From Streptomyces sp. XY006 (GTDB lineage: Bacteria; Actinomycetota; Actinomycetes; Streptomycetales; Streptomycetaceae), in assembly GCF_002237655.1 (NCBI RefSeq), contig NZ_NOKT01000003.1:248001-312000 (forward strand): DNA of 64,000 nt. Reading direction: 5' to 3'. How positions within the stretch are numbered: the stretch's first letter is position 1; every line of letters begins with the position of its first letter. Positions 17,298 to 26,193 of the stretch are shown piece after piece. A program made the translations under genes and the position numbers. The notes under the pieces were generated by a model. That model did no database searches. It was not told where the DNA came from and saw only the letters and a list, made by a program, of their open reading frames with translations.

Positions 17298-18467
17298 TCA
17301 GCCCGCCAGCCCCAACTCCCGCGCGATCAGCATCCGCTGGACCTCGCTCGTGCCCTCGCCGATTTCGAGGATCTTGGAGTCTCGCCACATGCGGGCGACC
17401 GGGTATTCGTTCATGAAGCCGTAGCCGCCGTGGATCTGGGTCGCCTCGCGGGCGTTGTCCACCGCGACCGTGGAGGAGTGGAGCTTCGCGAGGGCCGCTT
17501 CCTTCTTGAAGGGGGCGCCGGCGACCAGGCGGGCCGCCGCGTCGCGCCAGGCGAGGCGGGCCGTGTGGGCCTTCATCTCCATGTCCGCGATCTTGAACTG
17601 GATCGCCTGGTTCGCGGCGATCGGCTTGCCGAAGGCGTGGCGCTCCTTGGCGTACTTGACCGACTCGTCGACGCAGCCCTGGGCCAGGCCCGTCGCCAGG
17701 GCGGCGATCGCGATGCGGCCCTCGTCGAGGATGCGCAGGAACTGGGCGTAGCCGCGGCCCTCTTCGCCCAGGAGGTTCGCCGCCGGGACACGGACGTCCG
17801 AGAAGGACAGCTCGCGGGTGTCCGAGGCGTTCCAGCCGACCTTGGAGTAGGGGGCCGCGACCGTGAAGCCGGGGGTGCCCGACGGGACGATGATCGAGGA
17901 GATCAGCGGCTTGCCGTCCGGCTTGCGGCCCGTGACCGCCGTGACCGTGACCAGGCCTGTGATGTCCGTGCCCGAGTTGGTGATGAAGCACTTCGTGCCG
18001 TTGATGACCCACTCGTTCGTCGACTCGTCCAGGCGGGCCGTCGTACGGGTCGCGCCCGCGTCGCTGCCGCCGTCCGGCTCGGTCAGGCCGAACGCGCCCA
18101 GCAGTTCGCCCGAGCAGAGGCGGGGGAGCCACTCCCGCTTCTGCGCCTCCGTGCCGTAGAGGTGGATCGGCATCGCGCCGAGGGAGACGCCGGCTTCGAG
18201 CGTGATGGCGACCGAGGAGTCGACCCGCGCCAGTTCCTCCAGGGCCACACCGAGGGCCAGGTAGTCGCCGCCCATGCCGCCGTACTCCTCGGGGAACGGC
18301 AGCCCGAACAGGCCCATGCGGCCCATCTCCCGGACGATCTCGTACGGGAACTCGTGACGCTCGTAGAAGTCGCCGATCTTGGGCGCCACGACCTCGTGTG
18401 CGAACTCCTCGACCGTGCGGCGGAGTTCTTCCAGCTCGGCGGGAAGACGGTAGTCCATGGTGGTCAC
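17298..18467 (-). CDS. acdH: Acyl-CoA dehydrogenase (isovaleryl/branched-chain type)
   Basis: A 389-aa flavoprotein that oxidises short branched acyl-CoAs, here probably isovaleryl-CoA from leucine, passing electrons to ETF. Visible motifs: LPFPEEYGGMGGD, the FAD-binding loop FGLTEPDGGSDAG, and the C-terminal signature QIHGGYGFMNEYPVARMWRDSK followed by EIGEGTSEVQRMLIAREL; the catalytic Glu is in the IGEGTSEVQ segment region. Start: GTG 18467 overlaps the upstream HMG-CoA lyase stop (GTGA) and is kept for coupling. ATG 18458 is the alternative, with GAGGAG 11 nt away. It is the last gene of the four-gene leucine unit. The name follows S. coelicolor acdH, which the sequence closely resembles from memory. 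Confidence 0.92.
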   Translation of the reverse strand: MTTMDYRLPAELEELRRTVEEFAHEVVAPKIGDFYERHEFPYEIVREMGRMGLFGLPFPEEYGGMGGDYLALGVALEELARVDSSVAITLEAGVSLGAMPIHLYGTEAQKREWLPRLCSGELLGAFGLTEPDGGSDAGATRTTARLDESTNEWVINGTKCFITNSGTDITGLVTVTAVTGRKPDGKPLISSIIVPSGTPGFTVAAPYSKVGWNASDTRELSFSDVRVPAANLLGEEGRGYAQFLRILDEGRIAIAALATGLAQGCVDESVKYAKERHAFGKPIAANQAIQFKIADMEMKAHTARLAWRDAAARLVAGAPFKKEAALAKLHSSTVAVDNAREATQIHGGYGFMNEYPVARMWRDSKILEIGEGTSEVQRMLIARELGLAG

Positions 18468-19414
18468 TGCTCCTCGGTGTCCTCGTGGGACAGGGCTCGG
18501 ACGGTGCGGGACGGGCTGGGTCGGCCCAGGTGGGCGGCCATCCACGTGCTTGTGGCGACGAGGCGGCCGAGGTCGATTCCGGTGTCGATGCCGAGGCCCC
18601 GCAGCATCCACACGAGGTCTTCGGTGGCGAGGTTGCCCGTCGCCGACTTCGCGTACGGGCAACCGCCGAGGCCGCCCGCGGACGCGTCGATCGTCGTGAC
18701 GCCCTGCTGGAGTGCCGCCAAGGTGTTGGCCAGGGCCTGGCCGTAGGTGTCGTGGAAGTGGACCGCGAGCGTGGCGGGCGGGATGCCCGCTTCGTCCAGG
18801 GCCGCCAGGAGTGCGACCACATGGCCCGGCGTCGCCACGCCGATCGTGTCGCCCAGGCTCAGTTCGTCGCAGCCCATGTCCGTCAGGGCCCGGCAGACCC
18901 TCACCACCTGGGCGATCGGGACCGGGCCCTCCCAGGGGTCGCCGAAGCACATGGAGAGGTAGCCGCGGACGTGGACCGACGCCGCCTTCGCCCGGCTCAC
19001 CACCGGCTCGAACATCGCCAGGGCCTCGTCCACCGTGCGGTTGAGGTTGGCCTTGGCGAAGGACTCCGTGGCGCTGGCGAAGACCGCGACCCTGCCCGCT
19101 CCCAGGGCCAGGGCGCGGTCCAGGCCCCGCTCGTTCGGGACCAGGACCGGGAGCGCGACGGGCAGGCCGGCGACCATCGGGAACAGCTGCTCCGCGTCCG
19201 CCAGTTGGGGGACCCACTTGGGGTGGACGAAGCTCGTCGCCTCGATCGTCGTCAGGCCCGCGTCGGCCAGCCGGCGGATGAACTCCGCCTTGATCTCCGT
19301 GGGGACCGTCGCCTTCTCGTTCTGCAGGCCGTCGCGCGCGCCCACCTCGTGGATGCGCACCCGGGCGGGCAGGTCCCGCGCCGGCACGGTCATCGGGAGT
19401 CCCGGTGCTGTCAT
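18464..19414 (-). CDS. Hydroxymethylglutaryl-CoA lyase
   Basis: A 316-aa HMGL-like TIM barrel that cleaves HMG-CoA to acetyl-CoA and acetoacetate, the final step of leucine degradation. Motifs: [15 protein letters not shown] (metal-binding Asp and catalytic Arg at residues ~19-33), [12 protein letters not shown] (metal His residues), and the conserved glycine-rich [18 protein letters not shown] that carries the active-site Cys. ATG 19414 overlaps the biotin-carboxylase stop by 4 bp and has GAGGAGG 7 nt upstream; ATG 19393 is a weaker alternative. Its own stop overlaps the acdH GTG. The gene order carboxyltransferase - biotin carboxylase - HMG-CoA lyase - dehydrogenase is a Liu-type module lacking a visible methylglutaconyl-CoA hydratase. 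Confidence 0.93.
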   Translation of the reverse strand: MTAPGLPMTVPARDLPARVRIHEVGARDGLQNEKATVPTEIKAEFIRRLADAGLTTIEATSFVHPKWVPQLADAEQLFPMVAGLPVALPVLVPNERGLDRALALGAGRVAVFASATESFAKANLNRTVDEALAMFEPVVSRAKAASVHVRGYLSMCFGDPWEGPVPIAQVVRVCRALTDMGCDELSLGDTIGVATPGHVVALLAALDEAGIPPATLAVHFHDTYGQALANTLAALQQGVTTIDASAGGLGGCPYAKSATGNLATEDLVWMLRGLGIDTGIDLGRLVATSTWMAAHLGRPSPSRTVRALSHEDTEEQ

Positions 19415-21327
19415 TCCGCCGCCTCCTCGTGGGGTGCGATGACCGCCAGGACCTGGTCCATGGCGACCGTGGTGCCGGGCGCCACGTCCAGCTCGGTGAC
19501 CTTGCCCGCGTGCGGCGCGGAGATGACGTGCTCCATCTTCATCGCCTCCACCACCAGCAGGCTCTGCCCGGCGCTCACCTCGTCGCCGACGGCGACCTTG
19601 ACCACGGTCACCGTGCCCGGCATGGGCGCGGTGAGGGAGTCGGCGCCCGCGTGCGCCGCCCGGGTCAGCGACGCGGCGACCGGGTCGTGGTCGCGGACGT
19701 GCCAGGCGTCGCCGTCGCGGCCGAGCCAGTCCGCGGCGCGGTGGAACGTGTGCCGGACGCCGTCCAGCGTGACGGAGACCCGGTCGTCGGAGACCGTGGC
19801 CGTGCCGCGCGGGGTGTACTCCAGCGGTTCCTGGACCTTCAGGTGGAACGCCGGTGGCTTGCGGGCGCCGCCCAGGCGCCAGCCGCTCGGCACCGAGAAG
19901 GGGTCCGTCCAGCCGCCCGGCTCGGGCTGCAGGGCCTCCAGGCGTACGGCCGCCGCCGCCTCGTAGACCTCCTCCGGGACGTCCGTGGGGACCAGGTCCT
20001 CCACCGCGCGCTCGACCAGGCCGGTGTCCATGTCCCCGGAGACCACCGCCGGGTGGGCGAGCAGGCGGCGCAGGAAACCGGCGTTGGTCTGCACGCCGAG
20101 CGTGACCGTCTCCGCCAGAGCCGCGCGCAGCTTGCGCAGGGCGGTGGCGCGGTCGGGTCCGTACGCGATGACCTTGGAGAGCATCGGGTCGTAGAGGCTG
20201 CCGACCTCGGTGCCCTCCGTGAGGCCCGAGTCGGTGCGGACGCCGTCGCCCTGGGGCTCGCGCAGCCTCAGCACCGTGCCGCCGGAGGGGAGGAAGCCGC
20301 GGGCCGGGTCCTCGGCGCAGATGCGGGCCTCCACGGCGTGGCCGGTCAGCCGTACGTCCTGCTGCGTGAAGCCGAGGGGCTCCCCGGCCGCGACCCGCAG
20401 CTGCCACTCGACCAGGTCCAGGCCCGTGATCAGCTCCGTGACCGGGTGCTCGACCTGGAGGCGGGTGTTCATCTCCATGAAGTAGTACGACGACGGGTCG
20501 GTGCCCGGGACGATGAACTCCACCGTGCCCGCGCCCCGGTAGCCGCAGGAGCGGGCCGCCTGGACCGCCGCCTCGCCCATGGCCGCGCGCGTCTCCTCGT
20601 CGAGGAGCACGCTGGGTGCCTCCTCGATGATCTTCTGGTGACGGCGCTGCAGGGAGCACTCGCGCTCGCCCAGATGGACCACGTTGCCATGGCCGTCGGC
20701 GAGGACCTGGATCTCGATGTGGCGGGGCCGGTCGATCCAGCGCTCGACGAGGAGCGTGTCGTCGCCGAAGGAGGCCCGGGCCTCGCGGCGGGCCGAGGCG
20801 ATCTCCTCCTCCAGGCGGGTCAGGTCCCGCACCAGGCGCATGCCCTTGCCGCCGCCGCCCGCGCTGGGCTTGAGCAGCACGGGCGCGCCCAGCTCGCGGG
20901 CCGCCTCGGCCAGCTCCGGGTCCCGGCCGCCGGGCACGACCGGCACCCCGGCCTCGCGGACCGTCTCCTTGGCGCGGATCTTGTCGCCCATCAGCGCGAT
21001 CGCGTCCGCCGGGGGGCCGATGAAGACCAGGCCGGCCTCGGCGCAGGCCCGTGCGAAACCGGCGTTCTCGGCGAGGAAGCCGTAGCCCGGGTGGACCGCC
21101 TGCGCGCCCGTGCGGGCCGCGGCCTCCAGCAGGCGCTCCACCGACAGGTAGCTCTCGGACGCCGGGGCCGGGCCGATCCGCACCGCCGTGTCCGCCTCGC
21201 GGACGTGCCGGGCGTCGGCGTCCGCGTCGGAGAAGACGGCCACCGAGCGCACGCCCATCGACCGCAGCGTCCGGATGACGCGTACGGCGATCTCGCCCCG
21301 GTTGGCCACCAGCACTGTCTCGAACAT
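19411..21327 (-). CDS. Biotin-dependent acyl-CoA carboxylase alpha subunit (methylcrotonyl-CoA carboxylase)
   Basis: A 638-aa fusion of biotin carboxylase and biotin carboxyl carrier. It carboxylates biotin with bicarbonate and ATP for the partner carboxyltransferase. N-terminal [20 protein letters not shown] opens the biotin-carboxylase domain; the ATP-grasp glycine loop [12 protein letters not shown] is at about 155-166; [15 protein letters not shown] motif appears as [11 protein letters not shown]. The biotin site is [11 protein letters not shown] near the C-terminus (Lys in MKM). ATG 21327 is chosen over GTG 21345 (which overlaps the upstream stop) because GAGGGGACGG is well spaced for it. 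With its neighbours, leucine-derived 3-methylcrotonyl-CoA is the likely substrate, though acetyl/propionyl-CoA activity cannot be excluded. Confidence 0.92.
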   Translation of the reverse strand: MFETVLVANRGEIAVRVIRTLRSMGVRSVAVFSDADADARHVREADTAVRIGPAPASESYLSVERLLEAAARTGAQAVHPGYGFLAENAGFARACAEAGLVFIGPPADAIALMGDKIRAKETVREAGVPVVPGGRDPELAEAARELGAPVLLKPSAGGGGKGMRLVRDLTRLEEEIASARREARASFGDDTLLVERWIDRPRHIEIQVLADGHGNVVHLGERECSLQRRHQKIIEEAPSVLLDEETRAAMGEAAVQAARSCGYRGAGTVEFIVPGTDPSSYYFMEMNTRLQVEHPVTELITGLDLVEWQLRVAAGEPLGFTQQDVRLTGHAVEARICAEDPARGFLPSGGTVLRLREPQGDGVRTDSGLTEGTEVGSLYDPMLSKVIAYGPDRATALRKLRAALAETVTLGVQTNAGFLRRLLAHPAVVSGDMDTGLVERAVEDLVPTDVPEEVYEAAAAVRLEALQPEPGGWTDPFSVPSGWRLGGARKPPAFHLKVQEPLEYTPRGTATVSDDRVSVTLDGVRHTFHRAADWLGRDGDAWHVRDHDPVAASLTRAAHAGADSLTAPMPGTVTVVKVAVGDEVSAGQSLLVVEAMKMEHVISAPHAGKVTELDVAPGTTVAMDQVLAVIAPHEEAAE

Positions 21328-21341
21328 CGTCGTCCGTCCCC

Positions 21342-22958
21342 TCACATCCGGAAGACGCCGAACTGGGGGTCACCCAGGGGCGCGTTGGCGCAGGCGGTCA
21401 GGGCCAGGCCCAGGACCTGACGGGTGTCCAGCGGGTCGATCACACCGTCGTCCCAGAGGCGGGCCGTCGCGTAGTAGGCGCTGCCCTGGCGCTCGTACTG
21501 GGCGCGGATCGGGGCCTTGAAGGCGTCCTCGTCCTCCGCCGGCCAGGATTCGCCGCGGGCCTCCAGCTGGTCGCGCTTGACCGTCGCGAGCACCGAGGCG
21601 GCCTGCTCGCCGCCCATGACCGAGATCTTGGCGTTCGGCCACATCCACAGGAAGCGGGGGGAGTAGGCCCGGCCGCACATCGAGTAGTTGCCCGCGCCGT
21701 ACGAGCCGCCGACCACGACCGTGAGCTTCGGTACGCGCGTGCAGGCCACGGCCGTGACCATCTTGGCGCCGTGCTTGGCGATGCCGCCCGCCTCGTAGTC
21801 CTTGCCGACCATGAAGCCCGAGATGTTCTGCAGGAAGACCAGCGGGATGCCGCGCTGGTCGCACAGCTCGATGAAGTGGGCGCCCTTCTGGGCGGACTCG
21901 GCGAACAGGATGCCGTTGTTGGCGACGATGCCCACCGGGTGGCCGTGGATCCGGGCGAAGCCCGTGACCAGGGTCTGGCCGAACTCGGACTTGAACTCGG
22001 CGAAGCGGGAGCCGTCGACGACCCGGGCGATGATCTCGCGCACGTCGTAGGGGGTGCGGGAGTCGACCGGGACCGCGCCGTACAGGCCGTGCGGGTCGAC
22101 CTTGGGCTCGACGGGCTCGGTGACCTCCCAGGGGAGGGGGCCACGGGCGGGGAGCGTGGAGACGATCGTGCGGACGATGCGCAGGGCGTGCGCGTCGTTC
22201 TCCGCGAGGTGGTCCGTGACGCCCGAGACGCGGGAGTGGACCTCGCCGCCGCCGAGCTCCTCGGCCGTGACGACCTCGCCCGTGGCCGCCTTCACCAGGG
22301 GCGGGCCGCCGAGGAAGATCGTGCCCTGGTTGCGGACGATCACCGCCTCGTCGCTCATCGCCGGGACGTACGCCCCGCCGGCCGTGCACGAGCCGAGGAC
22401 GGCGGCGATCTGGGGGATGCCGGCGCCGGACATGCGGGCCTGGTTGTAGAAGATCCGGCCGAAGTGGTCCCGGTCCGGGAAGACCTCGTCCTGCATGGGC
22501 AGGAAGGCGCCGCCCGAGTCCACCAGGTAGACACAGGGCAGGCGGTTGTCGAGGGCGACCTCCTGGGCGCGGAGGTGCTTCTTGACCGTCATCGGGTAGT
22601 ACGTGCCGCCCTTGACCGTGGCGTCGTTGGCGACGATCACGGTCTCGCGGCCGCTGACCCGGCCGATGCCGGCGATGACTCCCGCGGCCGGTGCCTGGCC
22701 CTCGTACAGCCCGTCGGCCGCGAGCGGGGCGAGCTCCAGGAAGGGCGAGCCCGGGTCGAGGAGGGTGTCGACGCGGTCGCGGGGGAGCAGCTTGCCGCGC
22801 GCGGTGTGGCGGGCGCGGGCCTTCTCGCCGCCGCCCCGGGCGGCTGCGGCCAGCTTGGCGCGCAGCTCCTCCACGAGGGTGCGGTGCGCCTCGTCGTTGG
22901 CCCGAAAGGCCTCCGACGCGGGGTCCGCCGCGCTCGTGAGCTCCGGTGCCTCGTGCAT
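21342..22958 (-). CDS. Acyl-CoA carboxylase carboxyltransferase (beta) subunit, methylcrotonyl-CoA type
   Basis: A 538-aa crotonase-fold carboxyltransferase that transfers CO2 from biotin to the acyl-CoA. N-half: [29 protein letters not shown] (typical opening), oxyanion-hole region [32 protein letters not shown]-half: [20 protein letters not shown] and [50 protein letters not shown]. The [14 protein letters not shown] signature is characteristic of methylcrotonyl-CoA carboxylase beta rather than propionyl-CoA carboxylase. It is the first gene of the minus-strand leucine operon, reading away from the TetR gene, with two operator-like palindromes just upstream. Confidence 0.92.
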   Translation of the reverse strand: MHEAPELTSAADPASEAFRANDEAHRTLVEELRAKLAAAARGGGEKARARHTARGKLLPRDRVDTLLDPGSPFLELAPLAADGLYEGQAPAAGVIAGIGRVSGRETVIVANDATVKGGTYYPMTVKKHLRAQEVALDNRLPCVYLVDSGGAFLPMQDEVFPDRDHFGRIFYNQARMSGAGIPQIAAVLGSCTAGGAYVPAMSDEAVIVRNQGTIFLGGPPLVKAATGEVVTAEELGGGEVHSRVSGVTDHLAENDAHALRIVRTIVSTLPARGPLPWEVTEPVEPKVDPHGLYGAVPVDSRTPYDVREIIARVVDGSRFAEFKSEFGQTLVTGFARIHGHPVGIVANNGILFAESAQKGAHFIELCDQRGIPLVFLQNISGFMVGKDYEAGGIAKHGAKMVTAVACTRVPKLTVVVGGSYGAGNYSMCGRAYSPRFLWMWPNAKISVMGGEQAASVLATVKRDQLEARGESWPAEDEDAFKAPIRAQYERQGSAYYATARLWDDGVIDPLDTRQVLGLALTACANAPLGDPQFGVFRM

Positions 22959-22977
22959 CCTGCGGGTCCCCTCACTT

Positions 22978-22993
22978 GTTAATGAGCGTTAAC
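22978..22993. promoter_or_regulatory. Operator-like palindrome 1 in the carboxylase/TetR divergent promoter
   Basis: GTTAATGAGCGTTAAC, a near-perfect 16-bp inverted repeat, lies 20 nt upstream of the carboxyltransferase start. It shares the core with the site at 23007-23022; centre-to-centre distance is 29 bp (about three turns), fitting cooperative TetR dimers. Confidence 0.75.
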
Positions 22994-23006
22994 GCATTTC
23001 CTCCAG

Positions 23007-23022
23007 GTTAACGAGCGCTAAC
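23007..23022. promoter_or_regulatory. Operator-like palindrome 2 in the carboxylase/TetR divergent promoter
   Basis: GTTAACGAGCGCTAAC, 16 bp, imperfectly palindromic and sharing most bases with the first site. It lies 23 nt upstream of the TetR start, so autorepression is likely. Confidence 0.75.
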
Positions 23023-23044
23023 CTCCCTGTCTAGAATTGATTTC

Positions 23045-23638
23045 ATGGCCACCAGAACCGACGCCCCCACCCGCCGTGAGCAGATCCTCAAGGAGGCCGC
23101 GCGGCTGTTCGCCGAGCGGGGCTTCCACGGGGTCGGAGTCGACGAGATAGGCGCCGCGGTCGGGATCAGCGGGCCCGGGCTGTACCGGCACTTCGCGGGC
23201 AAGGACGCGATGCTCGCGGAGCTGCTGGTGGGGATCAGCGGGCAGTTGCTGACGGGGGCGAAGCGGAGGCTGGCGGAGGCTGACGGGGGTGGGGCGGAGC
23301 AGGTGCTCGACTCGCTGATCGAGGGGCATATCGACTTCGCGCTCGATGACCGGCCTCTGATCACCCTGCACGACCGGGAGCTGGACCGCCTCCGGGACAG
23401 TGACCGGAAGATGGTGCGGCAGCTGCAGCGGCAGTACGTGGAGCTGTGGGTGGGGGTGGTGCGGGAGGTGTACCCGGGGTTGGGGGAGCCGGCGGCGCGG
23501 TCCGCCGTGCACTCGGTGTTCGGGCTGCTGAACTCGACGCCGCACCTGGGGAGGGGTGGGGCGTTGCCGGGGCGGGGGGCGACGGCGGAGTTGCTGCACC
23601 GGATGGCCCGGGGGGCGTTCGCGGCGGTGGGGGTCTGA
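23045..23638 (+). CDS. TetR-family regulator of the leucine/acyl-CoA genes
   Basis: A 197-aa repressor. The N-terminal HTH is at residues ~9-55 (RREQILKEAARLFAERGFHGVGVDEIGAAVGISGPGLYRHFAGKDAML), a classic TetR signature. The C-terminal helical domain (60-197) is the ligand pocket, probably sensing an acyl-CoA. It is divergent from the carboxyltransferase gene with two shared palindromes between them, and a related site occurs upstream of the next acyl-CoA dehydrogenase (23939-23954). The ligand is inferred. From memory, it corresponds to the regulator next to acdH in S. coelicolor. Confidence 0.9.
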   Translation: MATRTDAPTRREQILKEAARLFAERGFHGVGVDEIGAAVGISGPGLYRHFAGKDAMLAELLVGISGQLLTGAKRRLAEADGGGAEQVLDSLIEGHIDFALDDRPLITLHDRELDRLRDSDRKMVRQLQRQYVELWVGVVREVYPGLGEPAARSAVHSVFGLLNSTPHLGRGGALPGRGATAELLHRMARGAFAAVGV

Positions 23639-23938
23639 GGGGGCCTTTGCCCACCCACCCGCCCGACACGGTCGGGATCGAGGCCGGTCTCGCCATCGGG
23701 GCTCCGCCCCGGACCCCGGCGGGGCTTCGCCCCTGCACCCCCGGAGTTTGCCCACCCGCCCACCCGACACGGTTGGATGAGAGCCGCCCTCGCCTCGGGG
23801 CTCTGCCCCGGACCCCGGCGGGGCTTCGCCCCTGCACCCCAAGGCGCTTTTCCTGCGCGCCCTCACCGGCTTCGCCCTGCACCCCAAGGCGCTTTTCCTG
23901 CGCGCCCCCACCGGCAGCACCCACCCCTCACCCCCCAC

Positions 23939-23954
23939 CGTGACGAGCGTTACC
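23939..23954. promoter_or_regulatory. Third TetR-operator-like site, upstream of the second acyl-CoA dehydrogenase
   Basis: CGTGACGAGCGTTACC shares 11 of 16 positions with the palindrome at 23007-23022, including the ACGAGCG core, and is itself partly palindromic. It lies 86 nt upstream of the start at 24040. This suggests the same regulator controls both transcription units. Confidence 0.55.
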
Positions 23955-24003
23955 CCGCCCCCACCCTGGACGGTGGTTGATACTCGCCGGTATCTTTGGC
24001 TGA

Positions 24004-24017
24004 GCAAGCGCTTAGAC
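24004..24017. promoter_or_regulatory. AAGCGCTT palindrome near the acyl-CoA dehydrogenase promoter
   Basis: The perfect 8-bp palindrome AAGCGCTT (24006-24013) lies within GCAAGCGCTTAG, 27 nt upstream of the start codon. It partly resembles the KstR2-type pattern AnCAAGnnCTTGnT used by TetR regulators of acyl-CoA catabolism. A different regulator from the 23.0-kb TetR is possible. Confidence 0.45.
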
Positions 24018-24039
24018 ATGATGTCGTGGAGGTGGCGGC

Positions 24040-25197
24040 GTGCGCCGTACGGTGTTCAACGAGGATCACGAGGCGTTCCGGGAGACCATCCGCGCCTTCA
24101 TCGAGGCCGAGGTCGTACCCGTGTACGACGAGTGGTTCGCGGCGGGCCAGGCGCCCCGCGACTTCTACTACAAGCTCGGTGAGCTGGGCATCTTCGGCAT
24201 CAACGTGCCGGAGGAGTTCGGCGGCGCCGGCCTGGAGACGCACAAGTTCGAGGCCGTGCTGTACGAGGAGACCGCTCGCGCCGGTGTCCAGTTCGGCGGC
24301 TCCGGCGTGCACGTGCTGCTCGCCCTGCCCTACATCAAGATGCTGGCGACGGACGAGCAGAAGAAGCGGTTCCTGCCGAAGTTCGTCTCCGGCGAGGAGA
24401 TGTGGGCCATCGCGATGACGGAGCCGGGCACCGGTTCCGACCTCGCGGGCATGAAGTCCACCGCCAAGCTGAGCGAGGACGGCACCCACTACGTCCTCAA
24501 CGGCGCCAAGACCTTCATCACCGGCGGCGTGCACGCCGACCGCGTGATCGTCTGCGCCCGCACCTCCGCGCCCACCGCCGAGGACCGCCGCCACGGCATC
24601 TCCCTGTTCGCCGTCGACACCAAGTCCGAGGGCTACTCCGTCGGCCGCAAGCTCGACAAGCTCGGCCTGAAGACCTCCGACACCGCCGAGCTCGCGTTCG
24701 TCGACGTCAAGGTGCCCGTCGAGGACCTCCTCGGCGAGGAGAACAAGGGCTTCTACTACCTCGGCCACAACCTGGCCTCCGAGCGCTGGGGCATCGCCTT
24801 CGGCGCCTACGCGCAGGCCAAGGCCGCCGTCCGGTTCGCCAAGCAGTACGTGCAGGAGCGCACCGTCTTCGGCAAGCCGGTCGCGCACTTCCAGAACACC
24901 AAGTTCGAACTGGCCGCCTGCCAGGCCGAGGTGGACGCCGCCGAGGCCGTCGCCGACCGCGCCACCGAGGCCCTGGACGCCGGTGAGCTGACCCCCGCCG
25001 AGGCCGCCTCCGCGAAGCTGTTCTGCACCGAGGTCGCCCACCGCGTCATCGACCGCTGCCTGCAGCTGCACGGCGGCTACGGCTACATGAACGAGTACCC
25101 GATCGCCCGCCTGTACGCGGACAACCGCGTCAACCGCATCTACGGCGGCACCAGCGAGATCATGAAGACGATCATCGCCAAGGACATGGGTCTGTAA
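24040..25197 (+). CDS. Acyl-CoA dehydrogenase (second, short-chain type)
   Basis: A 385-aa ACAD flavoprotein. N-terminal helical domain with RRTVFNEDHEAFRETIRAFIEAEV; FAD/substrate segment WAIAMTEPGTGSDLAGMK at about 125-142; LNGAKTFITGG strand; C-terminal signature QLHGGYGYMNEYPIARLYADNR and IYGGTSEIMKTIIAKD. The start is GTG, with GGAGG nearby. It is more like the long/medium-chain type of Actinobacteria than the isovaleryl type at 17.3 kb. It is separated from the TetR gene by a repetitive spacer but carries one similar operator, and is followed 45 nt later by a TesB thioesterase, so both may form an acyl-CoA turnover operon. The natural substrate is unknown. Confidence 0.9.
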   Translation: MRRTVFNEDHEAFRETIRAFIEAEVVPVYDEWFAAGQAPRDFYYKLGELGIFGINVPEEFGGAGLETHKFEAVLYEETARAGVQFGGSGVHVLLALPYIKMLATDEQKKRFLPKFVSGEEMWAIAMTEPGTGSDLAGMKSTAKLSEDGTHYVLNGAKTFITGGVHADRVIVCARTSAPTAEDRRHGISLFAVDTKSEGYSVGRKLDKLGLKTSDTAELAFVDVKVPVEDLLGEENKGFYYLGHNLASERWGIAFGAYAQAKAAVRFAKQYVQERTVFGKPVAHFQNTKFELAACQAEVDAAEAVADRATEALDAGELTPAEAASAKLFCTEVAHRVIDRCLQLHGGYGYMNEYPIARLYADNRVNRIYGGTSEIMKTIIAKDMGL

Positions 25198-25242
25198 GGC
25201 CCCCGACACCGGCACGCGATCACTGGCCGGTACAACTACCTC

Positions 25243-26127
25243 ATGAGCCAGGCACTACAGGACCTCCTCGATCTGCTCGACCTGGAGCAGATCGAGGAGG
25301 ACATCTTCCGCGGCCGGTCCCGGTCCGCCGTCGTCCCCCGGGTCTTCGGCGGGCAGGTCGCGGCCCAGGCGCTCGTCGCCGCCGGGCGGACCGTCCCCGC
25401 GGACCGGCCCGCGCACTCCCTGCACGCGTACTTCCTGCGCCCCGGGGACCCCGGCGCGCCCATCGTCTACACGGTGGACCGGATCCGCGACGGCCGTTCC
25501 TTCACCACGCGCCGGGTCGTCGCCGTCCAGCACGGCAAACCGATCTTCCACCTGTCGGCGTCGTTCCAGGTGCACGAGGACGGGCTGGACCACCAGGAGC
25601 CGATGCCCGCCGCGCCCGATCCCGCGACGCTCCCCACCGGTGAGGAGCGGCTGCGCGGCTACGGGCATCTCGACCCCGAGGTGGTCGAACGCTTCCTGGA
25701 GGCCCGGGCCGCCGTCGACCTGCGGTACGTCGACGAGCCGCCCTACGGGAAGTTCGGCGAGCCCCGCGAGCCGCACTCGCAGGTGTGGTTCCGCACCAAC
25801 GGCAAGCTCGACAGCGAGGTCGACGACCCGCTGCGGCACGTCGTCCTCGCCACCTACGTCTCCGACATGACGCTGCTCGACTCCGTGCTGCTCGCGCACG
25901 GGCGCGGCGGCTGGGCCGTCGGGGACGTCGTCGGGGCCTCCCTCGACCACGCGATGTGGTTCCACCGGCCGTTCCGCGCCGACGAGTGGCTGCTGTACGA
26001 CCAGGAGTCCCCGTCCGCGTACGGCGGCCGGGGACTGGGGCAGGCGCGCATCTACACGCAGGACGGGCGGCTGGCCATCACGGTGATCCAGGAGGGCGTG
26101 GTCCGCGTCCCGCGCGCCCGGGACTGA
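25243..26127 (+). CDS. tesB: Acyl-CoA thioesterase II (TesB family)
   Basis: A 294-aa double hot-dog thioesterase that hydrolyses acyl-CoA to free acid and CoA in the cytosol. Motifs: an N-terminal hot dog with RVFGGQVAAQALVAA and HSLHAYFLRPGDP, the RIRDGRSFTTRRV strand, and a C-terminal hot dog with TYVSDMTLLDSVL, SLDHAMWFHRPFRADEWLLYDQESPSA and GRGLGQARIYTQDGRLAITVIQEGVVR. The residue trio of E. coli TesB (Asp, Gln/Thr) is represented by DHAMWFH and the GQA segment. It lies just downstream of the acyl-CoA dehydrogenase, whose CoA products or overflow it may release. Confidence 0.92.
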   Translation: MSQALQDLLDLLDLEQIEEDIFRGRSRSAVVPRVFGGQVAAQALVAAGRTVPADRPAHSLHAYFLRPGDPGAPIVYTVDRIRDGRSFTTRRVVAVQHGKPIFHLSASFQVHEDGLDHQEPMPAAPDPATLPTGEERLRGYGHLDPEVVERFLEARAAVDLRYVDEPPYGKFGEPREPHSQVWFRTNGKLDSEVDDPLRHVVLATYVSDMTLLDSVLLAHGRGGWAVGDVVGASLDHAMWFHRPFRADEWLLYDQESPSAYGGRGLGQARIYTQDGRLAITVIQEGVVRVPRARD

Positions 26128-26193
26128 CCCGGACCGACCCGGACCGACCGGGCGGGCCCGCCGCCCCGGCCTTCGTCCCCACCGGGCCCGGCC

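Larger units (their letters stand above)
23639..24039. repeat. Repetitive GC-rich intergenic region, 401 nt
   Basis: No gene. It contains a ~46-bp unit twice (23696-23741 and 23795-23840, one mismatch) built around a hairpin of GGGGC-TCCGCCCC type; a short upstream phrase CCGACACGGT twice (23662-23671 and 23764-23773); and a 31-bp unit (CTGCACCCCAAGGCGC start) twice, 23832-23862 and 23877-23907. This kind of snippet recurs in Streptomyces intergenic DNA. The 3' end holds the operator-like sites for the following gene. Confidence 0.75.
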
